In this document: in pieces, positions 47,062-59,579 of the stretch
Layout of the letters: each line of letters opens with the position of its first letter
Numbering within the stretch: the first letter of the stretch is position 1
Source: Euryodendron excelsum
Lineage: Eukaryota; Streptophyta; Magnoliopsida; Ericales; Pentaphylacaceae
Length of the DNA stretch: 64,000 bases
Assembly: GCA_033060915.1 (NCBI GenBank)
Contig: CM065379.1
Location: forward strand, 32,425,818-32,489,817
Reading direction: 5' to 3'
The notes under the pieces: model-generated
Databases searched by the model: none
Told to the model about the DNA's origin: nothing
What the model saw: the letters and a program-made list of their open reading frames with translations, nothing else
Program-made: the position numbers and the translations under genes

Positions 47062-47148
47062 GATGGCGGTGCTTCTAGTAATTATTCACCTCCTCTGATG
47101 CCGGGTTTCGGGGATTTCGATCCAGATGACATTGGCTTTAACCTTTGA

Positions 47149-47749
47149 TGGATGCCCCTTATGAAGACTTCGATCTACCTTTGCCCCTATTCCTGAGATG
47201 TATTTATGTTAGATAGTTTTATTTTGATGGATATTTATGGTATTTAGATGTATGGATAGGCAGAGACATTTATGATTGATTGTTTTTTTAGCTAAATATA
47301 TGATCTGATGCATATGATGGATGATGATGTTGTGTATCTATTATATGAGTTGATATTAAACTGTTATGGGTGACCTATGTATGCAAAGCTCCTGCTGTTT
47401 TTTTTTTTTTTTTTTGAAAATGTATGCACACATTAGAAATATTCTAGTTAATGGAATGACAAAGGGTGTTGTCCCACTTAATATCTTTGGAATGGTAACT
47501 CCTTCCTTTTTGGGGGCCTAGCCTCTCTTTGGCTCAATCTTACCTTGACCGAATGATGGCACTTCATAACTTTCTCAACCTTCTGACCCTCTCCAATTCT
47601 CTGTTTCAGGGTTAGTGTATGGGGTTATTGGGCTGAAACTCTCGACTCTCGAGGTTTTAACAACAGCTTTCCTGACCTTCAGGAAAGCGATAAGCAGCCA
47701 GTCCTTTCAATCCGAGGAGACTTTGTTTAGGATCATAATGTAGGCTAAG
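47149..47749. other. Downstream region of PMD gene, element H
   Basis: AT-rich with a T run near 47399-47416. No gene seen. It corresponds to 12291-12818. Confidence 0.5.
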
Positions 47750-48172
47750 TTATGGGGTTTCAGAAACAACGGGATATGTAGGTTCAAATTTGATGTTGTT
47801 TTCAGTAGGGTTTAGATCCATACCATCTTTGACTATTTTTCTTCTAGTAGGGTTAGCATCTATTCTTGGCTTTGGCAGTGTGTCCAGCTCACTTAGATCA
47901 AGCAATCCATTTTCAATCAGACTGGACTTTAGTAGGGTTGTAATGTAGGCCATGGTTTTGGGGTTTTGCAAGGAATGGTAAAGGTTCGAACCTATTGTTT
48001 CTACTGGGTTTCTTTGTAACCTAGGATCACCTTTAAATTTCCTTCTTGCTGTTACTATACACTTCTCAGGGTGAAAATGACTCTTTTCTTTCATCCTTTC
48101 TATATGATTTTTGAGATAAACATGACTCTCTTCTCTTTCGATCTTCTTATTATGCTTTTGAAGATGACTCAA
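47750..48172 (-). CDS. Unassigned minus-strand ORF between gag and PMD gene, element H
   Basis: 140 open codons: Lys/Glu-rich (SHLQKHNKKIEREE, IERMKEKSHFHPEK), then RLQRNPVETIG, TMAYITTLLKSSLIENGLL and PTYPVVSETP. No ATG at the upstream end. It corresponds to 12819-13333 with conserved protein-level features. Family unknown; could be a remnant of a polyprotein segment or a spliced exon. Confidence 0.4.
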   Translation of the reverse strand: MSHLQKHNKKIEREESHVYLKNHIERMKEKSHFHPEKCIVTARRKFKGDPRLQRNPVETIGSNLYHSLQNPKTMAYITTLLKSSLIENGLLDLSELDTLPKPRIDANPTRRKIVKDGMDLNPTENNIKFEPTYPVVSETP

Positions 48173-49074
48173 TCATAGTTTTCTTCAGGCCCCTTTTTTT
48201 TTTTTTTTTTTTTGGCCTCTTATCTCTTGGCAACTCTTTTCCTTCACTTTTTTTTTTCTTTTATCTCTTTTCTTTCCAAACCATTCTACAACCCTTTTTT
48301 TTCTTAGACTTTTTCCTTAGTAGTTCAATCTAACCCAATGTGGGCGGTGATCCCTAGGTTGGGATTTTTTCGAAAAAGATAAATGGCTCAACGGGTTTGG
48401 CAAGAGGTTGCTTCTGATTGTATGGGAAATAAAATGAGGGTTTCTTTTCACTTTGTACTAGATTGCTTGATCTATAGAGCTTTCGATACTCTCCTAGCAC
48501 GATAGAGGTGGATACCATTCCTAGAGTTCTCAAATATTGTCTGCCCCAGTGTGGGGAGGACAATCTTAGATCGGGGTTAACAAAAAAAATTGTTGCTTGT
48601 TGCGAGGCTCTAGGGGTTCAGCAAGGGGGATATAAGCATTATTTATTTATTTATATGTGGGGTTGTGAAAGATGGCTCCTCTTCATTTTGATAAACTGAC
48701 CACAAATCGCTTAACTTCAGTGTCTTGCAAGTGTTGCCTTTAGGTAGTTTCCTCACTCATCCTTACCCTCTCTCTCTCTGGAAAGCTGATCATTTGGCGA
48801 GTGGTTAACTCGTCCTATCATCCCTTCAAGTCAAATTGACCTTTAAGATAAACCATGCCCCTTGTGTAAAAAGTAATTATCATTCACAAGAGAAAAGAAG
48901 GCAATAGCGATGAATAAAAAGATTTAATCATTTTATTTTATCCATGAAAAGCATATAGTTCTATTTTAAAGAAACAAAAATGCAGATATTAATTTAAGGA
49001 CAAAAATATAAAAGGGATAGAAAGAGGGTGGGTGAAAACACCGCTCTCTTGTACGCTTTTGAAGGGAACCCATT
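48173..49074 (-). other. Spacer downstream of gag, element H
   Basis: Has a long T run on plus near 48190-48213, another around 48248-48262, and a 69-codon minus frame at 48354-48563 (SSPHWGRQYLRTLGM) shared with A. No function could be assigned. Confidence 0.4.
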
Positions 49075-51075
49075 TCAGTAAGGCTTTAGGTTAATGCCCA
49101 CATCTTTGATGCTCCATTCATGATCCGGGTCCTCGGCCAAGGCGAGACAAGTAATGGCTTCTTCTAGAGCCCCGAACATGTTGATGTTGCTGGCACAGTT
49201 GTCAACCCCCTTCTTGTTCTTTGCAGTAGGTTCTTCTGTAAATAGGGTGACTAGTTTACCTCCTTCTAACTCGAACGGTTCTATCTGTGCTCTTGGCTTC
49301 TCTACCCCCCAGCTCATTTCTTCATAGTTGTACTCAGTCCCGAGCTAAGGGTTCTTTAGTAAGTGACCTTCCAATGCGGCATACTTTGGATGCAGAAACT
49401 CAGCGCCCCATCCATCAACAGCTATATTTTCAGCAAGCTCTTCTTCCGGAAACATTGGCTCCTCAACTGGCCAATCAGAACCATCAAGCACCTCATGAGG
49501 GTTATAAGATCGGGCATAATGGGAAGTCTTCCTCCCAATCATCTTCTTCATCAATCTCCCAATTGTCCTTATAATCTTCAGCCACGGGCTTGTCGAACTC
49601 TGCCTTACCTTCCATTTCTACTAGTATCATGTTAATGGTATGGTCTAGCAGAGGATTGGTGGTCACATTGGGAGTAGGAGCCGGCTTTACTGGTTGCAGA
49701 TCAATAGTTTTGTTGTCTATCAGGTCGTGAATTTTATGCTTGAGAGAGAAGCAGCTTTCAGTGTCGTGCCCTTGGCCACCCGAATGGTATTCACAAGTAA
49801 AGGAGGTATTGAAGGTTGGGGGTAGAGGGCTTGGCAATGGACGAGCAGGTATGGGCTTCAAAATATTATTCTTCAGAAGGTTGTGGTAAGCCTTGGTTTT
49901 AGTGCAAGCTAAGGTATCAAAAACACGGGTGCGTCAGGCAAGCCTATTAAAGTTGGGTCGTGCCCTAACAGGGTCGTAGTTAGGGGTTGGAACAAGCATG
50001 GTTAAAGTGGGTAAGGGCAGGATAGGGTGTGATTGTAATGGCAATCGGTATTGGGTTGTTCGGCCAGGCAGGATGGCAGACACTTTGCTTTCCTTCTTGA
50101 TTGTTCCCCTTGTAGTAGCCACCTTCTTGGCTATATTGGCGGTATACTCTCCAGTCTTGGCATAGGGGTCCATAATCCTCCTTGTCTTGAGGCCGTTTTC
50201 TATCATCTCCCTTTGCATGATGAGCTCAGATAAGCTTTTCCCTACACTTGTGCAGAGCTTCTCAGAGTATATACCTTGAAAAGTGTGCACAAATAGTTGT
50301 ACATACTCCTTTTCTTCCAGCGAGGGATTGACTTATGCAGCAGCCTCCCTCCATCTTAGGGCATACTTCTTGAAGCTTTCCTTTTCACCCTTGCTCATTG
50401 TCATCAGGGACCATCGGTCAGAGGTGAGATCAATATTGTGACGATATTGAGCTTTAAATCCATTGACAGTTTGATCCAAGTTGTGATCTTCCTTAAGTCC
50501 AAACGAACAAACCATTATAGAGCAGACCCCGTGAGGCTGTGTTGGAATAGCTACATGAGGAGTTTTCGATCGTTGTCGTGACCACTTAGCGCTTTGGCAT
50601 AGAGACGAAGATGAGCGACGGGGTTACCAGTGCCGTCATATTTTTGGAAGTCAGGCATTTTGAACCTAGCAGGTCTTGGGTGGTCAAGAAAGAAACATAA
50701 CTCGTCATAGGCAGTGAAACCGTAGGCGTCATGGCCATGGAGACTTCGCAGTGAATCCTCTAGCCCTTGGATTTTCATACTAAGAGGGTCTAAGGGGGCC
50801 TTCTTTACGACAGGTGAAAGTAATATGGTCTCACCCTCTTCAGCGCTGATCCCTTTGGCATCTTCCTTATTCCTCCCAGCATTGTCAGACTGAAGCACGA
50901 TCCTTGGATTAGCAGGTTCAGGGTCCTTGGATGAAGTCATAGATGATGATGGAACTGCAGCAGTATCCTTCATAGCCATAGTTTGAATAAGTTTGAACAT
51001 CTCATCCATCTTGATCCTCATTTCTTTGACCTCTTTCCGAGAGACTTGAGATGATTCTTCAGGATTAGCAGCCAT
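49075..51075 (-). pseudogene. gag: Ogre/Tat-type gag with acidic tail, element H
   Basis: 2001 nt from ATG 51075 to a TAA after the NLKPY end. Starts MAANPEESSQVSRKEV; capsid-type domain from FKMPDFQKYDGTGNP with HLRLYAKALSGHDND; then QGIYSEKLCTSVGKSLSEL; zinc-like CEYHSGGQGHDTESC; PNVTTNPLLDHTINMI; acidic tail with EEDDWEEDFPLCPI. The frame moves in the middle (about 50515-49502) and returns, so two compensating indels. Better preserved than A but still inactive. Confidence 0.86.
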
Positions 51076-52623
51076 CAGTGATGCTCTTTATCGGATGATA
51101 ATGGGATCCCTAGATGGATGTTGCCCCTTCTTGGGAGCAATGTTGACTCAGTGCAGGGTGATCTCTGTAAATAAAAAGGAAAAGACAAAAACACAAAAAC
51201 ACAAATCGCAAGTCAGTTTCTGGTTTTTAAAGAGCTTTATGCAATGCATGTCCTAGGGTGTCCCTATTTAAGAGGAAAACTAACCATGATGTATTGGCCC
51301 ACTTTTAGAGATAGGGGATTCACCCCTGTATGTAGATATCTTACCGTCAGACGGGAAACTTCATCCATTTGCATATTCATCCATCCATTTGCTCAAGGAA
51401 AATAAAGAAATACATTTAACTTTGGATTTTAGATACAAAAGAATTGAAATACATTTTAACAGGGAGAGGGAACATGTTTCTTTAGGATTTCTGCCTATCT
51501 AGTTTTACATAAGAAGTCCTAAACTACTCTTGAGTCTTCGGATTGGCCTTCCTTGGATTTGATATCGAGGAGGTCGCTGACAGACCTTTTTGATTAATTG
51601 CCCCTTGTCTTTATGGCAATCCCATCTTCGTGAGCATGGAGTGATTGGGGCCCCTCCTATGGAATGAATTAAGGTGCATGCCATGAGTCCTTAGGGTTAC
51701 GTGGGAACCCTTAGGGTTTAGGTAGGTTTAATGCAAGGGAGAGTGAACTAGGTGTCACTCTCTTTGGGTTGATCATATGCATAAGAATGCAATGACTTGA
51801 GTTACTTGAAACTCTTGTCTTCACATGGAATATGGGATACATGAAAATAGATGCATAGAGTATAAGCAAAGAGAATACAGTTGACGTACATATGCATGTA
51901 TGAGCAATTAGATAGTCATTATAACAGTAAGAATAAACTCATTATAATAACAGGAATAAATAGATATAAATGAAAGTAAGAGAAGTTGCCCTTTTCTCCA
52001 TGGTTTTGAAAACAGTGCGCGTGTCTTAAATCTGGCAGAGGTTCGGCTATGCAAAGTGTCTATATGAGCATGAGGTTGAAGGTTGACTAATGCATCCTAA
52101 AAAGGCTTAGTCCCCGGATCTTCAAACCTAAGCTCACTCCCCGAGGTGGTGCCATGATCGGTTGGTGATCCGAGCAGGGGAACCATCAAGAAGCCGTAGG
52201 CAAAGAAACTGACACAGCATCTTGCCCATAACCAATATACCATTCCCTCTTTCTAAATAGAAGGGTCATATCAGGGTAAAAATGCAAGCATGCAGAATGC
52301 AAGTGCACGTACAGTGTCTGTATGATTTTTGAAAGCAAAGGAAATAGCCCAACAACTCCCATTCATCTTGTTCATCACATTCATGCATGACAGTTAATAA
52401 AATTTAAACAAAAAGTGCACCTACAAAACAAAGATGCAAAAGTTAGTATGCGGATGGTAAGCTTAATACAAGATAATATGAATAAATGTATGTTTTTTTT
52501 TTAAAACAACTTTAAAAATTTGGTTTTGCAAATTTAAAGTGAATAAGATTGAACAAGTTAATTCAAGACTCTACATGGGTGAAGGGTAAAGAGACATGAC
52601 TATGGCCTAACCCTCTAAGTTTT
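51076..52623 (-). other. 5' leader of element H
   Basis: 1.55 kb without ORFs, alignable to A's leader over its full length. Confidence 0.5.
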
Positions 52624-52639
52624 CTCAATGGACTCGCCA
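52624..52639 (-). other. Primer binding site of element H
   Basis: TGGCGAGTCCATTGAG on minus, two bases inside the 5' LTR end. Confidence 0.72.
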
Positions 52640-52641
52640 GG

Positions 52642-54621
52642 TGTTACGCCCAAATTTTACGCACTTAAGGAATACACACACAAGCGACAAAAATACTATA
52701 CTCTCTCATTAGAACTCACCCTCCTAGAAGAATGAGTGCGACTAGATTTGAATTGAAAATTGATTTGAGTAAAGGGCTTTTAGAAAACATTTGGAGTTGC
52801 CACCTAACTTGATTAAGGTGAGTTAGGTCACCTAAAAACTAAGCGCAATCCGAAGACTACATTTAGGGTTTTTGGAAACAATTTTGAAAATACCTCCTCA
52901 AGAGAGGGTTTTCAAGAAAACAGGTTGTTTGGCAACCTTTAGAAAACATTTAAACCCTTTTTTGAAAATAAACTCCATTTTGGTCTTTGAAAACAGTGAT
53001 TCTAGCTTCGGAGGTTGGTTACGCGTAGGGAAGACGCACTAAGTCATCACCCTACCTCACCCTTGTGGTACCTACATGTCTATTGACCCTAGATTCACCT
53101 ATGAGAGTCTTCAACGAACAAATGTTCAATTCTATCTACTTTAGAAAATAATTTTGAAAAAGAATGATGCATATATGCAATTATAAAAGAAAGAGAGTTG
53201 AAAAATAGATTTGAAGAAAGATTGATTTGATTTAGAAAGAGATTTGAAAAGATAAATTTAAAATTGGAAAGTTTTACAAATTGGAAATAGAAATTTTAAA
53301 AATAGATTTTTGAAATTGGAAACTTGAAATAGATTATGGAATTGGAGATTTGAAAAGAGTTATGGAAATAGAATCTTGGAAAAGATCATGGAATTTGAGA
53401 TTTGAAAAAGGTTGTGAACGCACCCATGAGGGTTGCCTACATATCCCTTTGGAGGAATCAGGCCAGTCGTAGTTCAGACAAGAGTCTGATAGAAAATAGA
53501 AGATTTGATTTGAAAAAGGAGTTGAATTGAGATTTGGATCAGAAGATTGGAATTTGGATTGGAGAATATTGGACTTTGAAGAAAGATTGAGATTTGGGAA
53601 TCCTAGACTTAGGAATATAAGATTTGGCCTTGAGATTAAGAAAGACTTGACTAAGAAAAGATTTGGCTCGAATGTTGGACTTAGAAGACTAGGGAAGGTT
53701 GGATTTAGGAAGGGTTCGAATTAGGAAAGGTTCTGTTTTAGGAAAGTTCATTTTAGGAAAGTTTCGACTTAGGAAAGTTTTCGACTTAAGAAAGTTTCAG
53801 ATTAGGAAATTTTTCGAATTAGGAAAGTTTCAACTTAGGAAAGTTTTGGATTAAGAAAGTTTCATTTTAAGAAAGGTTTTAAAATAGGAAAGTTTTTAAT
53901 TTGGAATGTTTTGAAATAGGGAAGTTTTGAAAGTAAGAAAGTTTTGAGTTTAGAAAGTTCTAGATTTAGAAAAATTTTAAGTTTAAGAAAGTTTAGAATT
54001 TAGGAAGTTTAGAATTTGGAAAGATCGGGATTAGGAAAGATTTGAAGATTAAAGTTTTAATGAAAGATTTGAAAGTTTAGGTTTAGGAAACTTACGGTTT
54101 AGGAAAGTATGAGATTAGGAAGGAGTGGATTAGGAAAGATTTAGACTAGGAAGGATTGAGATTCCTATTTCCTAAAACAAAAGATTGGACTTTGTTTCTA
54201 AAGAGGTATTTTGATTTTATTTTCAAAAACGGAGGATAGGATCTAGTTTCCTAAATCGAAGATTGGATTTGGTTTCCTAAAGGGAGGATTAGATTTGGCA
54301 TGAATTTGGAAAGATGGAGTTTTAGAAATCCTAGTTTTGGAAAGACTATAGTTTTGATGTAGAAAATAGGTTTTGGAAATATATATATAGTTTTGATGTA
54401 AAAAATAAGAGGTTTTGGAAACCTAGATTTTAAGGTAAGAGTGAAAATCATGTTTTGAGAAAGGGAATTAGGGTTTCCTAATCGTTGGCTCTAGGGTTTA
54501 ACTTACACTCTAAGAGATTTTGGAAAGTAGGTCTTTGGAAAGGAAAATTTTTGGAAGGAAATCCTAGAGAGAAGTTTCTAGAGTAAAAAGAATGATGCAG
54601 GTCAAAAATGGGATACTTACA
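52642..54621 (-). repeat. 5' LTR of element H, internally deleted
   Basis: 1980 bp against 4468 in the partner. It follows the partner up to about 54580 (equivalent to about 41412), then jumps to the last 25-30 bases (GTCAAAAATGGG...TTACA). The loss removes the TATA and palindrome promoter, so this copy could not start transcription of H today. Confidence 0.88.
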
Positions 54622-57600
54622 TCAGGCACTAGGTCCCTTTCGCAGCTTCTCGGGATTGTCGCGCCCAGATTTTTCACACTCGAGGAATACTCACCCAAGT
54701 GGGAAAAATGTTGTACTCTCTCATTAGAACTCACCCTCCTAGAAGAATGAGTGCGACTAGGTTTGAATTGAAAAATTGATTTTGAATAAAGGGCTTTTGA
54801 AAAACATTTGGAGTCGCCACCTAACTGGATTAAGGTGAGTTAGGTCACCTAAAAAACTAAGCATAGTCCGAAAACTACACTTAGGGTTTTTGAAAAATAA
54901 TTTTGAAAATATCTCCTCAAGAGAGGGTTTTTAAGAAAAACAGGTTGTTTGGCAACCTTTGAAAAAAATTTAGCCCTTTTTTGGAAAAATAACTCCTTTT
55001 GGTCTTTGAAATCAGTGATCTAAGTTCGGAGGTTGGTTACGTGTAGGGAAGACGCACTAAGCTATCACCCTACCCCGCCCTTTCGGTACCTACATGTCAA
55101 TCTACTCTAGATTCGCCTATGAGAGTCTTCAACCAACTATAGTTCAATCCTATTTACTTTGAAAAACAAATGTTTAAAAACTAACATGATGCATGATATG
55201 CAAGTGCAAGTTAAGAGGATTGGAAAATAGAAACTGATTTGAAAAGAAATTGATTTGATTTGAAAATAGATTTGAAGAAATAGAATTGAAATTGGAAATT
55301 TTGAAAATTTGAAAATAGAAATTTGAAAATGGAAAGTTTGAAAGTAGACGGGAATTTGAGATTTGAAAAGATTTTGGAAACCGCACCCATGAGGGTGGAA
55401 TTGAAAGTTTGAAAAGTATTGTGACCGCACCTATGAAGGTTGCCTACGTATCCCTTTGGGGGAATTAGGTCAGTCGTATTTCGGACCGGAGTCCGATTGA
55501 AAATAGAACGTTTGATTAGAAGAAAAAGATTGAATTGAAAACTAGATTTGATTTGGGATTAGAAGAGGAGATTGGAAATTGAAATTGAGAAGATTGGACT
55601 CGCTTTGGAAAGATTGATTTTGGAAAGACTTGGTTTTAGGAAACCTAGACTTAGGGAAGATTTGACTCGACTCGGAAGGTTTAGGAGATTTAGGAAAGGT
55701 TGGATTTAGGAAATGTTTGAATTAGGAAAAGTTCGATTTAGGAAAGTTTAATTTTTGGAAAGTTTTCAAATTAAGAAAGTTTTCAAATTAGGAAAGTTTT
55801 AGGTTTGAGAAAGTTTCAACTTAGGAAAGTGTTGTTTTAGGAAAGGTTTTGAAATTATGAAGTTTTGAAAATTGGGAAGTTTTGAATTTAGAAAGCTTTG
55901 AGTTTAGAAAGTTTTGAATTAAGAAAACTCCATTTTAAGAAAGGTTTTGAAAAAGGAAGGTTTTGAAAATAAAGAAGTTTTGAAAATAGGAAAGTTTTGG
56001 ATTTGGAAAGATGTTGAAGTTTTGGAAAGATTTAGAATTTAGAAAGCTTGGAAGTTTAGAAAGATTTAACTTAAGAAAGTTTTGAATTTAGGAAACTTTG
56101 GATTTGAAAAGATTTGAAATTTGGAAAGTTTAGGATTTAGAAAGTTTTAGAGTTTGAATTTTAGAAAGTCTTGAAATTAGGAAAGGCTTGAATTTAGGAA
56201 AGGTTTTGAAAACTTGGATTTGGCAAGTTAAGATTTGGAAAGGGGTAGAATTAGGAAAGGGTTGAAGTTGAAAGTTTTAGGAAACTTATGGTTTAGGAAG
56301 GTGGAAGTTTAGGAAGGATTTGAATTAGGAAAGATTTGGATTTGGGAAGGGATTGGATTTGGTCTCTAAAAGAAAAGATTTGATTTTGTTTCCAAAAACG
56401 GAGGACGGGATCTAGTTTCCTAAACGGAGAGATTTGATTCGGTTTCCTAAAGGGAAGGTAGGATTTGGCTAGGATTTGGAAAGGGAGATTCTAGAAACCC
56501 TAGATTTGGAAAATTATAGTTTCGGCATAGAAAATAGGTTTTGGAAACGTGTATGGTTTGGATGTAGAAAACAAGAGATTTTAGAAACCTAGGTTTGGGG
56601 CAAAGTTTGAAAATCATGTTTTTGGAAAGAAAATTAGGGTTTCCTAATCGTGGTTTCTAGGGCTTGACTTGGGCTCTAAGGAAAGAGTTTTTTGGAAAAC
56701 GCATTTTTCGAGAACGAAGGTTTTCTAGAAGGGAATCCTAGGGAGGAGTTTTTGGAAAGTGAATTTGGAAAGAGAGTTTTTGAAAAGATTTTTGGAGAAG
56801 GAGTTTTGGAAAGTGTGTTTTTAGAAATAGGTTTTTTGGAAGGAAAATCCTAAAGGGGAATTTCTAGAAGGGAGATTTTGAAAAAGAGAGTTTTTGGAAA
56901 GATTTTTAGAGAGCGTTTTTAGAAAGTGGATTTTGGGAAGAGGATTTTGGAAAGGAGTTGAAAAAGGGAGTTCTGAAAAATAGATTTTGGAAGGGAATTT
57001 TTGAAAACAGTTTTGGAGAGGAGAGTTTTAGGAAAGTATGTTGAAAAAGAGATTTTTAGGAAGAGATTTTTTAAGAGAGAGTTTTTAGAAGGATTAAAAA
57101 CATCTCACTTTCCTAAAGTAATTCTAACCATAAGAAGGCTAGAACCACTTTAGGAAAACGGTTTTGAAAACAACAAGATTTGAAAATATAGACCAAAAGG
57201 TCATTTTTAATGTAACACTTTCCTAAAGCAACCATAGCCATGGAAAGGCTAGAATCACCCAAGGATTGTGATTTTGAAAACATGTTTTTGAAAAAGAGCT
57301 TTTGATGCAATTTTGAAAACAAGTTTGAAAACGATTTTTGAAAACAACTTTTTGAAAACGAATTTTGGAAGATGCAAGACTATGATATGCACAATGCAAG
57401 GTTAAGGCTTCACCACATAATCAAGAGGGCCGGACCCACGTGGTCTTTGGTTAGACTAGAAGAAAGCCCCCGACACGGTGACTCTCTAATAGCCCAATCC
57501 TACACATGGACCGGGAATCCCCTTGTTTCAAGCATGCAAAGAAAGGGCGGGAAAGAGATGGGGGATTAAAATAGAGAAAACTCAAGCGGGTTGGAGAGTG

Positions 57601-57974
57601 AAGAGAGAGGGGGAAAGTGCGGAAACTTAAATAGGGAGCCTACCTTGTATCTTGTTTATTTTGCGCATCGTGCTGTCTTGGGTCTTCGATCTTGATCTTC
57701 GTCTTTCATCTTCAAGAGTTGTCTTCAAACTTCGGGTTGCAGCTCCTCCAGTCTTCAAAAGATGGTTGAAGGCTAGTGTATGAGTATATGGGGGAATGTG
57801 TAAGTGTATAGGAGGCTAGGGTTTATGTATGATGGCTAGGGTTTAGTGTAGGGTGGCTAGGGTTTGGAGAACCTAAGGAAGCTAGGGTTTTTGGAGGTGC
57901 TCGAGCTCTGTATATCGAATTGTGTGATTTCTAGGTTAAGTTTGCAGACCTCTTTCACGTTAAATGAGGCTCTG

Positions 57975-58098
57975 TATTTATAGAGGGAGGACAAACTTGG
58001 CGCCTGTTGCAGTGGCGCCAGGCCAAATTCTACACTAGCGCCACTACGAGTGGTGCCAGGCCATTTTTTGGCTTGGCACCACTACTAGTGGCGCCAGC
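57975..58098 (-). promoter_or_regulatory. LTR I core promoter with three palindromes
   Basis: TATAAATA on minus at 57975-57982; inverted repeats at 57997-58023, 58036-58060 and 58073-58098. Confidence 0.7.
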
Positions 58099-58924
58099 CA
58101 ATTAGGAAAGATTTAAGGTCGGTAAGCAACGTATCTTTGACTAGATTTGGGCGCCTGTACTAGTGACTACCATGCAATTTTTAGCCTGGCTTCACTAGGA
58201 GTGACTCCGAAAAGTCCGGGAATGATTTGAATGAGCCGAGAATGACCCAGAAGGCTGGAAAGGAGCAGGAACACTTAAAATAGTGTCCTGGAGGTATTTG
58301 ACTTGGAAAGTGAGGATAAGGTGGGTCGGAAAGGTTGACCAGGCCTTTAGGGGCAAAACGGTCAATCGGACCGAAAAACTGCCGGGGCGAACCCGGATTG
58401 TCCCGGAAAAAGACTTGGGATCTGGAAACATTATTTAGAATGTTCCCAGAGGTTGCCGGTTTGATTCCCAGAGCCGGCGTGGTCGGAAAAGGAGACCGGC
58501 CCACCAAGGGCAAAACGGTTGTTTTGTACCGGGTTTGCCAGAACTGACTCGGAATGGTCCGGAAAGGTAAAGGAAGGTCAAGAACACTATAAAAAATATT
58601 CTCGGGACATTACCGGTTTGATACCCAGAGCCGGTGTGGTCGAAAAAGGAGACCGGCCCTCTAGGGGCAAAACGGTCAATTTGTACCGGGTTGGCTGGAA
58701 CTGACTCGGAATGATCCGGAAAGGTAAAGGAAGGTCGAGAACACTATAAAAAGTATTCTCAGGGGGTTACCAGTTTGATACCCAGAGCCGGTGTGGTTCC
58801 CGGGGCATTCGGATGCTTAGGGGCAAAATGGTCATCTTGACCGGAAAGTCTCGGAAAAGGTCCTAAGGGTAGTCTGGTCATTTTTCACCGAAGTGAGCTA
58901 ACAGACACGGGTGTTGACCTAGGT

Positions 58925-59165
58925 TTTGAGTGTCTCCGCCACTCTAACGGTGTGAGTATTTCCGCTACTCGGACAGGGTTGAGTATTTCGGCTACTCGGA
59001 CGGAGTTGATGATTTCCGCTACTCGGACGAGGTTGAGTATTTCCGCTAATCTAACGGGGTTGATGATTTGGGAGTATTTCCGCTACTCGGACGAGGTTGA
59101 GTATTTCCGCTACTCAGACGGGGTTGAGTATTTCCCTTACTCTAACGATTTTGTGAGTAGTTTTG
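58925..59165. repeat. About 30-bp minisatellite in LTR I
   Basis: Units with GAGTATTTCCGCTACTC followed by (G/T)(G/A)ACGGGGTTG or CTAACGG. It is the same family as in C but with different unit order. Confidence 0.8.
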
Positions 59166-59174
59166 CTACTCGGA

Positions 59175-59579
59175 CCGTCTCGAGGAATAAACTGTCTCGA
59201 GAGAGGGATTGGAAAGGGGTCTTACCGTCTCCGAAGAGGCATGCCTGGATTGAAACCGTCTCGAGGAATAAACTGTCTCGAGAGTGGGATTGGAAAGGGG
59301 TCTTACCGTCTCCGAAGAGGCGTGCCTGGATTGGAGCCGTCTCGAGGAATAAACTGTCTCGAGAGTGGGATTGGAAAGGGGTCTTACCGTCTCCAAAGAG
59401 ACGTGCCTGGATTGTAGCCGTCTCGAGGAATAAACTGTCTCGAGAGTGGGATTGGAAAGGGGTCTTACCGTCTCCAAAGAGACGTGCCTGGATTGTAGCC
59501 GTCTCGAGGAATAAACTGTCTCGAGAGTGGGATTTGGAAGGGGTCTTACCGTCTCCAAAGAGACGTGCCTGGATTGTGA
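59175..59579. repeat. 81-bp tandem repeat, five copies, in LTR I
   Basis: Units start CCGTCTCGAGG at 59175, 59256, 59337, 59418 and 59499. CTCGAG palindromes occur twice per unit. Because 81 is a multiple of three, frames stay open on both strands across the array; these are not genes. Confidence 0.92.

Larger units (their letters stand above)
44328..47148 (+). pseudogene. Antisense plant mobile domain gene in element H, three exons
   Basis: Exon 1 44328-44404 (77 nt, as in A), exon 2 45299-46970, exon 3 47062-47148. From ATG 45300 to the exon 2 end is 1671 nt, exactly 557 codons, and exon 3 begins in phase 0 with DGGASSNYSPPLMPGF, so the spliced frame is consistent end to end. Exon 1's start codon is ACG where A has ATG. 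The PMD core lies near 45819-45940 (LALIERWFRKTGTFHFF, LGPTPLDWAIITGLSF). A coiled-coil-like segment (RDQYQMERDQYQAEVASL) lies at about 46885-46945. Several stops occur in exon 2 (for example after GSQ, SLDD, ANS, SELD, SDDT), several explained by Gln, Arg or Trp codon mutation. Confidence 0.82.
39489..54621 (-). mobile_element. Element H: complete non-autonomous Ogre/Tat-like element
   Basis: Two LTRs with TG...CA ends and a perfect target duplication TCAGG (39484-39488 and 54622-54626). The coding strand is minus. Internal order matches element A: primer site, leader, gag, unassigned ORF, antisense PMD gene, polypurine tract. No polymerase genes are present. The 5' LTR has lost about 2.5 kb. 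H lies inside LTR F. Confidence 0.93.

Noticed and set aside
59175..59579. CRISPR-like repeat array
   Set aside because: Units are contiguous with no unique spacers, and the setting is a plant LTR.
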